Below the pieces are notes generated by a model. It saw only the letters and a list, made by a program, of their open reading frames with translations, was not told the DNA's origin and ran no database searches. The position numbers and the translations under genes were made by a program. 64,000 bases of DNA, taken from Sanderia malayensis. Its lineage: Eukaryota; Cnidaria; Scyphozoa; Semaeostomeae; Pelagiidae. Positions 36,298-48,700 of the stretch are shown here, in pieces. The stretch's first letter is position 1. Each line of letters begins with the position of its first letter. The stretch lies in assembly GCA_013076295.1 (NCBI GenBank), contig RQOL01000660.1:3720001-3784000 (forward strand), written 5' to 3'.

Positions 36298-39000
36298 CAT
36301 CTATTCAGTAAACCATGAATTATTGACATAGCAAATTACCTTAATAGCAATCTTTTTTTTTGTAATCACTGGTGCTGGAAAAATTTTGAGGCGGGGTGGT
36401 GGGGGCAGCCACTCAAAAGGGCACATTTTCAACAGATAATGTTGCAATAGACTCACAATAAAGTCACAAGGGCACAGTGTTGCACTGTGCCCTAAGGTAT
36501 AACACAATAACTAGACATCTCATTCCTTGAGTTTCTTTATTCTTTAGCAAACAGGGTAACCGGAATTTCTGTTGTTGGAGGCTTGTTAAAGTGGGGCCAA
36601 AAAAGTGGGGCCAAGGAGCCACGTTACTGTTTACGTCATATCTGGGGGTCTAGGAATTTTTTTAATCGCAAATTTAAATTTTTTATTAGCACAATAGCTT
36701 CTCTTGGCTCCTTATACACATCACAAAACATTTGCGTGTGTTTGCGTGAGACAATTTTCAATACGAGGTTATCTAAAATTGGCGCAATAGCTTCTCTTGG
36801 CTTTTCCCAGTCTTGCGCAAGGATGGCTTCCGTTGTTTTGGAAGATTGGCTGCTTTCTGAAGTTCTTTTTTCCTTTTCTCAATTTTGCTTTGGTTTCCAC
36901 TCCTTTTCATGCGTGGGAATGTTTCTTGCCAGCAGAGCAGCCATTCAAGCACTCATCATCGGGTCGGGTAGTTAGATAAATTCGATTTCACTGACCACTG
37001 TGACAACTTTCCAAAACGCGAAAAACATTTCATGGCCCCATGCTCTAGACCTCACATGGAAGCTGGTTTCGTATTACTTACTTTGCTTTTAAGTCGACGT
37101 GACTTCTCTATAGCTTCTTTCTTGTTTGATTAACACATCGTTAAAATGTAACAAGTTACCTTGATTACCTTTACACTCAAAGTATGTAATGTGTAACAAC
37201 ATGTTGATGAATGGTTTTTTAGGTCAGACAATCACCATCAACACCTCAAGGGCGTCTTTAATGAGGAATTTTTTGCAATATGTGAAAAATATGTCGACAG
37301 TTATGGCCGTAATCATCTTTTAGTTCTAGACGGCTCTGTCAGCTTTGGCTTTTAAAATAACAAGCTTTTTGCAAGACAAACTTAAAGCAATAGACGCAAG
37401 GGGAAATTTCCCGTTGTCCGGGGGGCCAGGCTCCTTAACAGTAGTATACATACTAAGAATTTGAGAACAAGGGAGGAGAAAAATGCATTGCATTTTGTTA
37501 TTGTTGCTGTTCAGTGCATGCTCGCTCGGCTGCAAGGAAACAAAATTAATCCGACACAGCGTAAATGCAGGGCATTATAAGAATCAGAATTGTTCGGCAC
37601 AGCCTGAGCGTTGCTGTCATCCCGGGCTGAGTCGTTCTCATGTGATCGCCCCCCCCCCCAATCCTGTACAACATTTGTTTTGTGTTCATACCATACGAGA
37701 AAGCGGGCTGACCCAGCAGGCGAGATCTCACTGATGCAATGCACTGATGCATTTTCCGAGCAAGATCAACCTCGTTTTCACTTGACGCATGCGCGCAAAA
37801 TTAGAGTTTCTTCGGCAGGAGTTGACCTTTTGCATCTTTCCCTGTTCTGTGATGTTATCTTTGGTAGTATGAGTTGCTTAACCTTTAGTGTCCGCTACGT
37901 GGAGGTTCCTAGGCTGTTAGCGGATTTGTTTTGGACGCCACGGCTTATAAACATGGATCAATTTCAATAGTTATAGTTTGTTACAGTCGCCAGAGAGGAA
38001 ATGATGGAGAATTTTGGTATCAATTAAAGCAAATTGACGAAGGTTGATGCGGTGAAAACAACGATACAGATGGCTTATTGTCATTATCTCGATGGTATTG
38101 TAGCATTGTTATCCGCAATAACGAAAATAGAGAAACTCCCAGAGACAGGGGTCATTTGGTGTTCGTGTTGATTGTCTTCTGTATTCCAGTTGGTGACATC
38201 ATAGGTGACATGCTTCAGTTCAAGCCATAAATGGAAGATGTTGGTTGTCCTTCCTTATTCCATCCTCCTTTCCAGTTGGTGACTTGGAATCGTGTTTCAG
38301 TTCAGGCTATAAATGGAAGATTACGTTGTACGTAATCGACATGAGCTAATGCTTTTCGAGGCGGCCTCATCGATTAACCTCGATTCCAGAATGAAAGCGT
38401 TGGTACCATTGGTTGGTACAAATCCATCATAAATACATTATATCGAACACCCGCTATCTATCATTCAGCATTCACTTGCATTCTACCCTTATTAAGAGTG
38501 GTGGGTAAGTTTCCAGGAGTTGTAACCACAGTGCATAACTACGCACATCAGAGTTTGATAAAAATTTAAAGAAAGCAATGAATACGATTTCGTGTTGTTT
38601 GCTCGATTCGCCTTGTTGACATTCAAGTTGTTTACGTGGATTGCTGTGTGTGCGGCCATTCAGACTTGACCAAGCCTTTCGTAAACCAATACAACAGTAA
38701 TGATCAAGTCTCCAGTTATGGATCGAATAGTCTCCTCTGTTGGATTGCTTTGTGTGTTTTAAATTCTCTTTATTTCTTAATCATTAGGGGGGAGGATTCG
38801 GACGAGAATGAAAGCTCGGGTTTCGGAATCAACCACTATTGTCCATTGTACAAGAGCGGCGTGAAAACGGTGATATGAAGTGTGGAAGGGATAGAATTGT
38901 TGATAATACCACACAACAACACAACAGCAGTGAGCACAAAAGCATAGAGCCAGCCCTGCCACAGGCCAAGCTCCACTGAGGCGTCTGTAATCACACAAAT
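36298..39000. other. Gene-poor interval before hes
   Basis: No supported gene. It contains a T-run near 36350, a GTGGGGCCAA direct repeat near 36592, a C-run at about 37650, and a two-copy direct repeat at 38184-38322. Open frames up to about 130 codons have no recognisable motif or splice structure. It may hold distal regulatory sequence for hes or its 5' UTR exons. Confidence 0.5.
38184..38322. repeat. Two-copy direct repeat, about 85 bp unit
   Basis: TTCCAGTTGGTGAC followed by TTCAGTTCAAGCCATAAATG then GAAGAT occurs at 38184 and again from about 38269 with small differences. It is a simple local duplication about 1.3 kb upstream of hes. Confidence 0.6.
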
Positions 39001-39018
39001 CCCTTGTCTTCATACTAA

Positions 39019-39240
39019 CCAATCGCACGAGGGCATTCCCACGACCGGCCTATTGTGATGATAATCGTCAGACAAGGCAGCACGCGCCACACAATGCTTC
39101 GGCCAATCAGCGTCGACCGCTCCCACGGTTCTTCGTGTGTTCCGATAGCTATTAACAAGCCTTGTAACATAATCCAAATAGTTTCCCACGCTCGCTGTGG
39201 CCAATACGAATACAGCGTTGGCTAACTGGCACGCGCCGAC
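39019..39240 (+). promoter_or_regulatory. hes promoter with CSL, CCAAT and HES-type sites
   Basis: CSL/Su(H) consensus CGTGGGAA occurs in reverse orientation at 39036-39043 and 39183-39190, with a one-mismatch version at 39120-39127. CCAAT boxes lie at 39019, 39103 and 39201. HES class-C sites CACGCG lie at 39081 and 39230, and an N-box CACGAG at 39026. This combination fits Notch activation and negative autoregulation of Hes genes in other animals. A 60-codon upstream frame starting at 39276 would lie in the 5' UTR. Function is inferred. Confidence 0.6.
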
Positions 39241-39578
39241 TGCCTGTCAGTCAAAATCAATCAAGTCAAGACAAGATGAGCCGTCAGTCACTCTTGTTCT
39301 CACACTACACACCGAAGTCACAGGTATTTAAACCCACGTTCACATCCACCAGAAGACAGTCGCATGCGTACGAGCTCAAATGCACGACAATTAACGCAAA
39401 TTCGAACGAAAAAACAGATTCTCTTTCTGGCTTAGTACAAATTAGCAGGCACCAATAAATAACATATTCATGTGATTGTTTTTGTATTGTTAAATCATAT
39501 ATCGATTCTGTTGGGTGCATCATATCATAAATCGTTCTGGTGTGAATTGGCTGTGAATTTTTTTGCTGATCAAGAAGG

Positions 39579-42278
39579 ATGGGTAAGACGGTGACTTCCC
39601 CAACTATGATCGAGAAACATTCACTGAGAGAGAAGAAAAAGGTAAATATTGCAAATATAATTTTTTATCTAATGTTATCTGCTTGATAAATGTCTCAGTT
39701 TGCTACTTACCTCCACGAGACCCCCACCAACATTGTAACTCTGTTCCCTTGCTTTTTTTGTCGGGCTTTTGGACTTCGTGAAGGAGGGGCAGGGATTGTA
39801 CTCTTCGCTGATCCACCGATTGTTTTGCCCCTTTTCCTGTATCGTTCAAATGGTGGAAGAACGACACATGGTTATAGCGAGAAAATAAATGCGTAGTTAC
39901 AGCTGAATATATAATTGATCTGAATATGTTTACCTACCCTGCTGTCACTGGGATGGGAGTTAGTGAATGGCCTTTTTCGATATCTCCAATGAATGTTTGT
40001 TCCAAAGCATGTATTTTTTGAAGATGTAATTCCGTCAGTATTCAGCACTGAGCTTACGAAACTAGGTCGGAATTGGGGGATAATGGGATGAGTAAAAGAG
40101 AGGACCATTTGTTTTTGTTCGCCTAAGAGAATCAAATTAACATGTCTTGGCCTTGCTAAAAAGCGGTCGCGGCATTTTACCCACATGGTTTCGCCGTCCG
40201 CAATATGCAGGCATACTTGATTTGGTTCTCAATCACAGTAAAATCAATGCTTTTGCTTACTTTAGCTTCTTAACATCAAATAAGAAACAAATTAACGCCA
40301 CAGTAAGGCGTTTGCGTTTATTTGTCAGACGTGTAGTGAATCAGTCGTAAACAGTAAACAAGGAAATTAGAAAGCCACCTGCTCTGATTGTGCGCAATAT
40401 TTCCCGCCAATTTTTGCAGAATAGAAAGAATTTACACCGGATCTCAATTGTTCAGTGTTCGTTGATTTCGTTCGTTTTTCCAGGTAAACAAACCACTTCT
40501 GGAGAGGAACAGACGGGCCAGAATTAACGAGTGTCTATCACAGTTGAAGCATTTGATTCTCACATCCCTTGACAAAGATGTAAGTTGATTTATTGCCCTC
40601 GCTATTCGACATCGATTTGACTTTTCCCTACGACACTAAGTTATTCACAGCAGTTGTAACGGTCCGCGAAGTAGGTGGTTGGGGGGGGGGAGCCTTACCG
40701 CTATGCTCTTGCTTTGCCCGATCGTTGAAGAACTCGGGAAGGTCATATATGTGGTGGCAGCCTTTTTCAAACGAATATTTTATATTGTACGAGAACTGAA
40801 GCTTTACCTAAATAGTGGAACGCATATTTTGGAATATCAGTAAAGATAAAAGTTTCTTGGATAGTTTATAATGAGCCCCGTGAGTCTTGAAAGATATTGA
40901 TTGACCCACATGAATGTGCTGTCATTCATGCACTCACCACCCATTCATTTATTTTCATTCATTCAAATCTTCCTCAAGATGAGATAAGGTCTTGATAACT
41001 GAATGGACACAGAAGGAAGCTTGCAATTACTTGTAATGAGCAGTGGGTCATTGTACAATGTGAAATTAGAGAGGGGGCTGGCACATGGACAATTTTATTT
41101 GTCTTTGAGGGAGACATGAAACACAATGTAAAATAGTTTTGCTAACTACAGTAAGCATCCGCATATTAGAACCTGTGAATTCTGCATCCAGCCTATTGTT
41201 CAAATACAATAGCCTATTGTCTCTTCTATTGTTTTGAGCAGGGATTTCAGTCTGGAAGGTTCTTAATTCGTTTGTTCTTATGTGCGGGTGTTTACTGTAT
41301 TTCACCTGTGGTCGTTTAAGAGTCTAGAGTCTCCTCCGCAGTGCACATTTTTCTTCCCAATTTTGGCTGCACGATTCACAGTGAGGACAGATATCCGGGA
41401 TGGAGAAAATTATCATTGCATGCGATCTATCTAAGTTTGGCTTTTCATTTCAGTTATCAATATTCACCAAGATGGAGAAAGCTGACGTACTTGATATGAC
41501 TGTCCAATACTTGAAGGCGAACCAAGTGGGGATACCAAAAGGTTATTATTCATCTAATAAAGCTTTTAATTTGGACTTTGGATTCGCTTCATAGTTTCGT
41601 TGCAACCTTGAAGCAACTAGCATTGGCATTGAACTCCAGTATTGTATGTTTCATAGTGTGCTGTTTTCTTTTTCAGACAGCGGTGCAGTGAGCTACCGTG
41701 CCGGCTTCAACGAATGCGCCAATGACTTGATTCGATATATCATGAATCTTGAGGACATTGATCGCCTTGCTAAAGTGAAGCTTCTCTCGTACCTCGCCTC
41801 AAGTAGAATGTTCACCGAACCTTTTAAAAACAGTGCTGCGTCTGAACAGCCAAGGGACCCACAACCTCAGTTTATTCCAATCGCACCATCTTCTATGGGA
41901 AGCCAGTCCCCGGTGTCCACAGTTCCCAGTCCCACGCATTCCAACAGTCCTCCGCATTCCACCAGTCCGCAGATTCCTTACAGTCCGACGGCATACAGTC
42001 GTCTCGTTGTTCCTGTCGTGCCAACAAGCGAACTGAGCGCGTTTGTCCTCATGCCAGTGCCGGAACAGATTGTATGCTCACCAGGTATCGAGCAAACGAG
42101 TAGGAATCCAAAAGTTTCGTCGAATCCAAGAGTCTCTCCGAACCCAAGGGTCCCGGCGAATCCAACAGTCTCGCTGAATCCAACAGTCCCGCTGAAACGA
42201 ATCCGGCCGAATCCAAAGAGTTCAGTTTCTGACCGGTTGAGCAAATCAGGCGAAGAAAAACTTTGGCGACCATGGTAG
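39579..42278 (+). CDS. HES: Hes-family bHLH-Orange repressor ending in WRPW (282 aa, 4 exons)
   Basis: Exons 39579-39641, 40484-40579, 41454-41541 and 41677-42278. The basic region KPLLERNRRARINECLSQLK carries the Pro typical of Hairy/E(spl) proteins. Helix 2 contains KMEKADVLDMTVQYLKA. An Orange domain follows (YRAGFNECANDLIRYIMN, residues about 88-125). A Pro/Ser-rich tail ends in LWRPW, the Groucho/TLE recruitment motif, at the extreme C terminus. The first intron splits the basic region at the position used in vertebrate Hes genes. The tail includes a run of six-residue repeats (consensus NPxVxx) coded by an 18-base tandem repeat. Family members repress transcription downstream of Notch. 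The promoter carries CSL sites. Orthology to a particular Hes cannot be decided. Confidence 0.95.
41147..41299. mobile_element. TACAGTA-type MITE, copy 1
   Basis: Ends TACAGTAAGCATCCGCATAT and its inverted partner ending GTGCGGGTGTTTACTGTA. An internal palindrome is built on CAATAGCCTATTG. TA dinucleotides flank both ends, consistent with a TA target-site preference. It lies in the third intron of hes. Copies 2 and 3 are in PIAS introns. Confidence 0.8.
42108..42216 (+). repeat. 18-bp coding tandem repeat in the hes tail
   Basis: About six degenerate copies of an 18-base unit of the form AATCCAACAGTCTCGCTG encode NPKVSS, NPRVSP, NPRVPA, NPTVSL and NPTVPL, then a last degraded copy. The frame is maintained. 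Such in-frame repeats often vary in number between individuals. Confidence 0.85.
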
Positions 42279-42728
42279 GACTGGAATCGACTTAGAAAAT
42301 TGACTTGTTTTGCGCGTGCGTTGTTGAATTCATTGATGATTAGACGCATTATAAACGGCAGTGTAAAATTTGTAAATATTGTGATTATTTTTATATTGAA
42401 GTGTACAATTGTAGAATAATAGAATAATAGTGTAATTGATAATTTAGTACTACGCAGTCTTTCATCTAATGTTATTGTTATGTTTTGTTGACTTTTTATG
42501 AATCGAATTTTGTTGAGCGACAACTTTTTTGTTTCATTGTTTTAAAATTGTTTTAGGGGGGAGGGGCGGGGTATCTTAGAAATCTTCGTTGGTGGGGAAC
42601 GCCATTTAGCTCAATGCAATTCAATTCCTATGCCACCACGTGGTGTTGATCAAGAAGGAGATAAACGCGGCCTGGCCTGCCCTTTCAGTCAGAAAATAAA
42701 CGTGGTCTCATAAAATGTGTCAAACAAC
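42279..42728. promoter_or_regulatory. hes 3' flank and MYBBP1A upstream region with an E-box
   Basis: A 12-base palindrome CACCACGTGGTG centred on the CACGTG E-box (42637-42642) lies 87 bases upstream of the MYBBP1A start codon. The first part is the AT-rich hes 3' UTR. No gene was seen between. Confidence 0.45.
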
Positions 42729-45700
42729 ATGAAAACTAACGTTAAGAGTGCTGCGAAGATGGTTAAAGACGAGCCGACTAATGGAAAAGAACCAAGATCT
42801 AATATTCTTCCGTTGTTCTGGGATCTTGCTTCTCTTGAAGAGGACAAACGAGTTAGACGTGTTATGGATCTTGTGAAAGCTCTTCAAGGAACCACAGTAA
42901 ATTCTGAAAAAGGTGACATCCGTTCAGAGGTAAACGATGTTTTCATTTATAGAGACCCCGTCAAGTTATGGAGAATTTAATGTTCATATTGGTGTGTCGT
43001 AAATGACACAATATTTACACCATATTGAGAAATAGAGCTGGTTGAACTGGAGTCATGCTCGTTCTCCTTACCACCCCACCCCACCCGACCCCACCCACCC
43101 CCAAAATTTAGCAGAATACTGCTCGTCAGTTGTTTTTCTTATCAACAAATTATCAAAGTCTGCTTCCAATGAATGCAAATGTCGCTCTGTTATATAACCT
43201 GTTGCAATTTCTTTTTCTGTATGTTTTAGAATATTGAGAATGACAAAGAATATGCATTGAAACGACTTGTGAAAGGACTGTCTTCATCCAGAAAAGGAGC
43301 AAGGCAGGGATATGCAACAGCACTTGTTCATTTTTTAGCTCAGTTTGATGATGTTGATATTTCCACAGTTTTTGATCTCATGAACAAAAGTCTTTTTGTC
43401 AAAGGGTCATTCAAAAGTCAGGTTGGTTATTGATTATTTCTATGTTTTTTTCCCATCTGGTTTATAAACATGTTGCTGTAGTTTGACTACCGTAAAAGGC
43501 TCCATGAAGCCTCTAATCTGCTTTTTAAGGTTTCAATGTTCCAGAAAGGGGTTTAGTAGCACTTTTACTCCATTTGCAGTTTTATTGTTATGTATATGAG
43601 AAATGTATTGATATACTTGTTTATATGACTTTGGATATTTCCCATTAGGAAGAGAGAGATGCTTATTTTGGTCAGGCCTTTTGCTATGCTGCATGTTTTC
43701 AAGCAACTTGTCTCAGGAGTCAGTCACAGGTAGAGTAAAATTCTGTAATATAATGCTTCCAGGCTGTGAACAAATGAACAACATTGAAGCTGTCATTTTC
43801 TTGGAAAACAAATAATTTCCAATTATTATTTTGAATTACAGAATATAACTGATGCCTTGATGTCAAAGTTTGTTCAAGGACTGCTTCATTTGATGAACAA
43901 AAAAAGCTTCATTCAAGAATTGTGTGCAAAATTAATTGTAGAAATTATCGAAATGGTTTGTGATTTTGATGTAAAATGTTACGTTTTTAATATGGACTCT
44001 TATCAGAAGAATTATGGTAAAAGTACTTTGTGTTTTGTTTCAGATGGATGTTGAAAGATTTACAAAGGAAATATTCCCCCTTCTCGAGGCTAATTTGAAA
44101 CAAGGCTGGAAGACATGCACCGCTGAAGACTTGCAAATATTGCTTGCTGTTGAAAAATATTTCAAGGTAAAAATAGTACATGTCTTGTCTATCAATATTA
44201 GGTACACTGGCATTTCTTCCAGGTCTTGGTTGTGTATTGAATTGTGAAGATATGTTGTTTGATTTTTAGGATTCACTCGGTAAAGAATTTTTCAAAACCC
44301 ATTGGCAACACTCAACTGTTTGTGACAAGAAAAACTTTGAAAGCATGGCCAAAGTTCTAATGGTAAGTAAATCTATCTTTGCAGTTTGTGTCCATTCAAT
44401 CAGTAGATGCATGTTTTCTTTTACATGATTCTCTGTGCTTAATGTGAATCTATTTATTGTTACTTTAGAGTACAACAGAGACTTCCCACCCTCGTTTACA
44501 CACTGTATGGAAGGATGTTTTACCCTATGCTCTAAAGTCTACGACAAATCTGAAATCGTTTTGGGATGTAATCATTGAAGGTATGTCAAAATGTTGATCA
44601 ATCTCTCATATAGTTTTGTTACCACTGGAAAGTGTGATGCCCAGCAAGCCTGCTTATCTATTTCATGAATCAATGCAAGTGACACTAGTACAAACTAAAA
44701 GGATGTATGGATTAATTACCTCTTTGCATTGAGCCAGCAAATTGGAAAATGACTGTGGAAGACAATTAGGCACATGTTGTGAGGAAGTAGCCACATTGAG
44801 ATGGCAATAGCATGGACACCACAAGATAAGAGGAGTATGGGGTGACCTAAGGAGACCCGGAAGAGAACAGCAGAGAGTGTGAGCAGAGTAGATCTTGCTC
44901 TGCTCTCTACTTTGCTCACAATATTGCTGCATGCTGTTGCTGCAGCAAGATTGTGAGCAGAGTAGAGATCATCAATTGATGGTCCTATTTTTCACTGGGA
45001 CAAAAGGAAGGGATACAAAACAACCCTTGTACCTTTGCATTGCATTTTCGTCAGTGCAGTACACATGCATGTAATTGTTTTTAGGAAGTCTTATGCAGTC
45101 AACGCACGAGAGGAAATTTTTGGCCTTGAAAGTCGTTCAAGAAGTTCTTCCGGTTGTTAAGAAGTCACAGGTTCGTTTCATTTGAACTTGGTTTAGGGTT
45201 TTAGTCATGCTGCTTTTTTATTTGTAGCATTTGATATTTTGATCAGCACAGATAAAGAAAACGTAACAATTATGAGATATTTAAACAAGACTTGCGTATC
45301 TTGAAATAAAAGATTCCCTTGAATATACCATAGCAATGGTTTTTAAGTGGAATATTTCACCGCAATAGAGAATGAAAAGATTGGTGTTAAAAATTGGTGC
45401 TTATTAAAAAACTAATTTTTACTTTTTATTTTTTTCAGATTGAAATTATATTTAGTCCCCTGTTCATGAATGCAATTTTTAATGCTTCCACATCGGAGAA
45501 GACTTATCTGAATAGTGCTATAAAGAGTTTTGTAAGTACTTCCCACCAATATAAACACTATTGCTGAAAACAATGGGCTATTGTGTTTGCACAATAGGCT
45601 GGATGCAAACTTTGGAGTTTCAATTGTACATCTGAACCACAACAGAATCTCAGTATAGAAATCTTCTTGATGTAACAATAAGCTTTATCAAGAGTAATAA

Positions 45701-48700
45701 CAGTTCTACTGAAGAGTATCTTTCTATTGTAAGGAGAAGACTTTCTTGAAATTGCTTTTTTCATCGTAGTTGAACTCGATTCCATCACAAGTAGCAAAGA
45801 ATCAGGACAAGGATGTTAGACTGGCCGTCTTTTTTCAATTAACTGGAAGGTATTTGAATTTTATAACATCGAACCCTTTATAAGGTGCTTTCATGCTCGT
45901 ATTTTCAGAAGAACAATAGAAGGCAATAGGTCTTTGCGAACGATAAGGCTCAACCTTGTAAGCCTATCCTAATTGCCAGGACTTAATGAATTGTATCGAA
46001 AGGATTTAAGGCATACTTTGTTTTATTGAGAGGTCGTTAAATTAAGGTTATTGCCCGCTGTACTTCCTCGGAAGGTTCCTTAATTCAAGATTCCATTTGT
46101 AAGACAAGCAAAATAAGAGGATTTCCATTATTTGAGTTTGCTTCTCATAACATGCTATCGACTATTGTATCTATCATTTTTTATTAGAAATGGTAACTTT
46201 CAATTCGATTCAATAACAAGAACAAAGACTGTTGAATCATTAATTGGAGAAGTAGGAAACAATTTTTAATATTCACCTCTCCCAGTTTGATTTTTCAAAT
46301 TGGACTTTTAGACCTATCGGTATTTGATTTAAACATCTGACGTCTAAAAGTCTTTCTTACATTTTAAGAAAGAGATTTCATCAATCTGTCTTTACTTTTA
46401 GCTTAATATAAATTGTGTAGTTGAACTTGTGAGCTGGTTAAAGGAGCTCTATCTTACTGGCAATTTAAATGAAGAAGAACGGTCTACTGAAGATGCAAAA
46501 GAAAAGTATTTACACTCTTCATTTCCCTTTGTTGTTGTTATCATATAGTTGAAACTTAACAAGCTGACTACTGTTTAGCTTAAACTCCTTCATGCTACAA
46601 ACATTTTTGTGTTTAATATATTCGATTGATGTTATGTTTTTGCAATTGCAGTGAGGATGCAATGTCACAGAGAAGAAAATGGGCCATTAATCAAGTGAGC
46701 AGTAACTTTAGTTCTTTTCATTACGTGATGACTCGACTATTCAAAAGATTAACAACGATATATTTTGATTTTCTATTTTTTCAAGCTACTTGCAGTTACA
46801 AGGAATTCAAATGCAAAGAAACACGAAGAAATATTGCTTGATGTTGCCAAATTCCTCTTCTTCCATGCCTATTTTCATGTCAAAAAGAAGAAAAAGAAAG
46901 AAAATGTATGCATTACACACTACACACGTTTAGGCCACATTCAACTTGCTTTGTCGCGACCGACTTATTAATTTTTCTTTTTTTAAACAGCTATACCGAG
47001 CACCTGAACCAGCAGTAAAGGACACTGTCATTGCCACTTGCAAAGAAAGATTTGCTAGCGTGCTTGGTGAATTATCAAACACCCATCCACAACGAGAAGG
47101 TATTGATATTTCTTATTTCGATTTTAATCTTTTTATTCACTACACATTTCGTTTAGGTTTCTTAGTTTTCGCAGCTTTGCCCGGAGCGAGGTCTGCTTTA
47201 TTTCTTTTTGTGTATTATTTTGTCAGCCAACTTCGTCCTAATGAATTTGATTTTGATTTGTTGAAGTGGAGAAAGAACAGTTTGTTAAAACCATCACCGG
47301 CACAACTAAAGATGGCGATTTCTTTGCATACCATCTTGTTAAATTTGCAAAGGTAATTTTTGTTATAGCTTTATAGATATTTCAAGCCAGTTCAGACTGC
47401 TACTCCACCTAAACGTAGGCAAATATTTCAAGGAAAAAATAATAATAGTAATAACAATAATAAGTGAACGCTGTCGTCAATGTGTGTCCCGTAAAAGTAA
47501 AACAGATGAATGTTAAAAGTTCCCTATTAGCAACTTTCAATGACACAATAGGTTAAAATAAATTAAAAAGTAAAGAGTAGTTATATATGATTTGTAGTTA
47601 CAATGCAGCCTATCTAGATATTTCAAGCATGCTAGACATTATATGAGGATTCTTTGGCGATGTTATAGATTTTCAATAATGTCACTACCAGGTTGTAAAT
47701 ATTTCATAATATCACTGTTACATAATTTAGGAGTTATTAGAAGATTCGAAGCATTTCAGTTTGAATAAAGTTTTATCATCAGAGGTATGATATTTTTTAA
47801 TTCATGGATTCTTTTATTTGTTTCTATTTGTTACTTGTTTTTGTATAGATCACTTCATTGTTTTAACAGAAGTGTTTTCTTTCATATAATCTTTTGATTA
47901 TTCGATTTTTTTAGGAGATGGCTTCTTTCGAATCTGCTTTTCAAACTATTGAAGACATTAGACAAAAGGTGTGATTTTTGACCCATTGATAACATCAACG
48001 TTCGATTAATATCGAATATTTCGTTGCAGAGTTGCGATTTCAAATGAAATCCATTGCTTTTTTAGACCACTCGGGATAGTGGAATATCCGAAAGTCGTGC
48101 GTTCGAACTCATATTTTTGCACACGTGTCTGAGGTTATTTCATAATGGAGAAGAGGCTGCTGACATTATTCAGGTGCATTGTTTATGTTGCTTACTTGTT
48201 TACTTGCTCTTATTTACTTATCTGAATGTTTTTGTGTTGTTTGTCACCATCATTCTTGACAAATGCAGAATATGAGCACCTATTTTAGTGAACACAATTT
48301 TTCAAAATCTCTTGGTTTTTTATGATGATAAATCTTGCAACAATTATAAGTAATTATATAATTAATACACATATATTAATGTAATATACACATTGTAGGA
48401 ATTGCTGGAATGTTTCAAGAAGTTGAATGAAAAGAAAAAGAAGAAGAAGACACAAGAAGGTATAAACAATTTTTTCTTTGAGCTAAAATACTTTATGCAT
48501 CTCATGCAATATGTATTATCTGCAATTCATGGTGATATTTTCATCCTAAGCTAGAACTTTGCAGTTAATTTCAGTCTAACTACCATCTGAGACTTTTTAA
48601 CAATGAACGATATTAAGTATGCTTTGTTTTCTTTAGAGCCACACTGGTCCGAAGTGTTGACCGAAATTCTTCTAAGTTATTTGGCTCAGTCTTCTAATCT

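Noticed and set aside
36583..36975. Open frame of 130 codons
   Set aside because: No known domain, low-complexity hydrophobic composition, and a duplicated ATAGCTTCTCTTGG segment suggest spacer sequence.
37483..37970. Overlapping open frames on both strands around 37.5-38.0 kb
   Set aside because: They overlap in several frames with a C-run in the middle and no motif; not supported as a gene.
41978..42523. Minus-strand open frame of 181 codons
   Set aside because: It is antisense to the hes last exon; the repetitive peptide comes from the 18-base tandem repeat read backwards.
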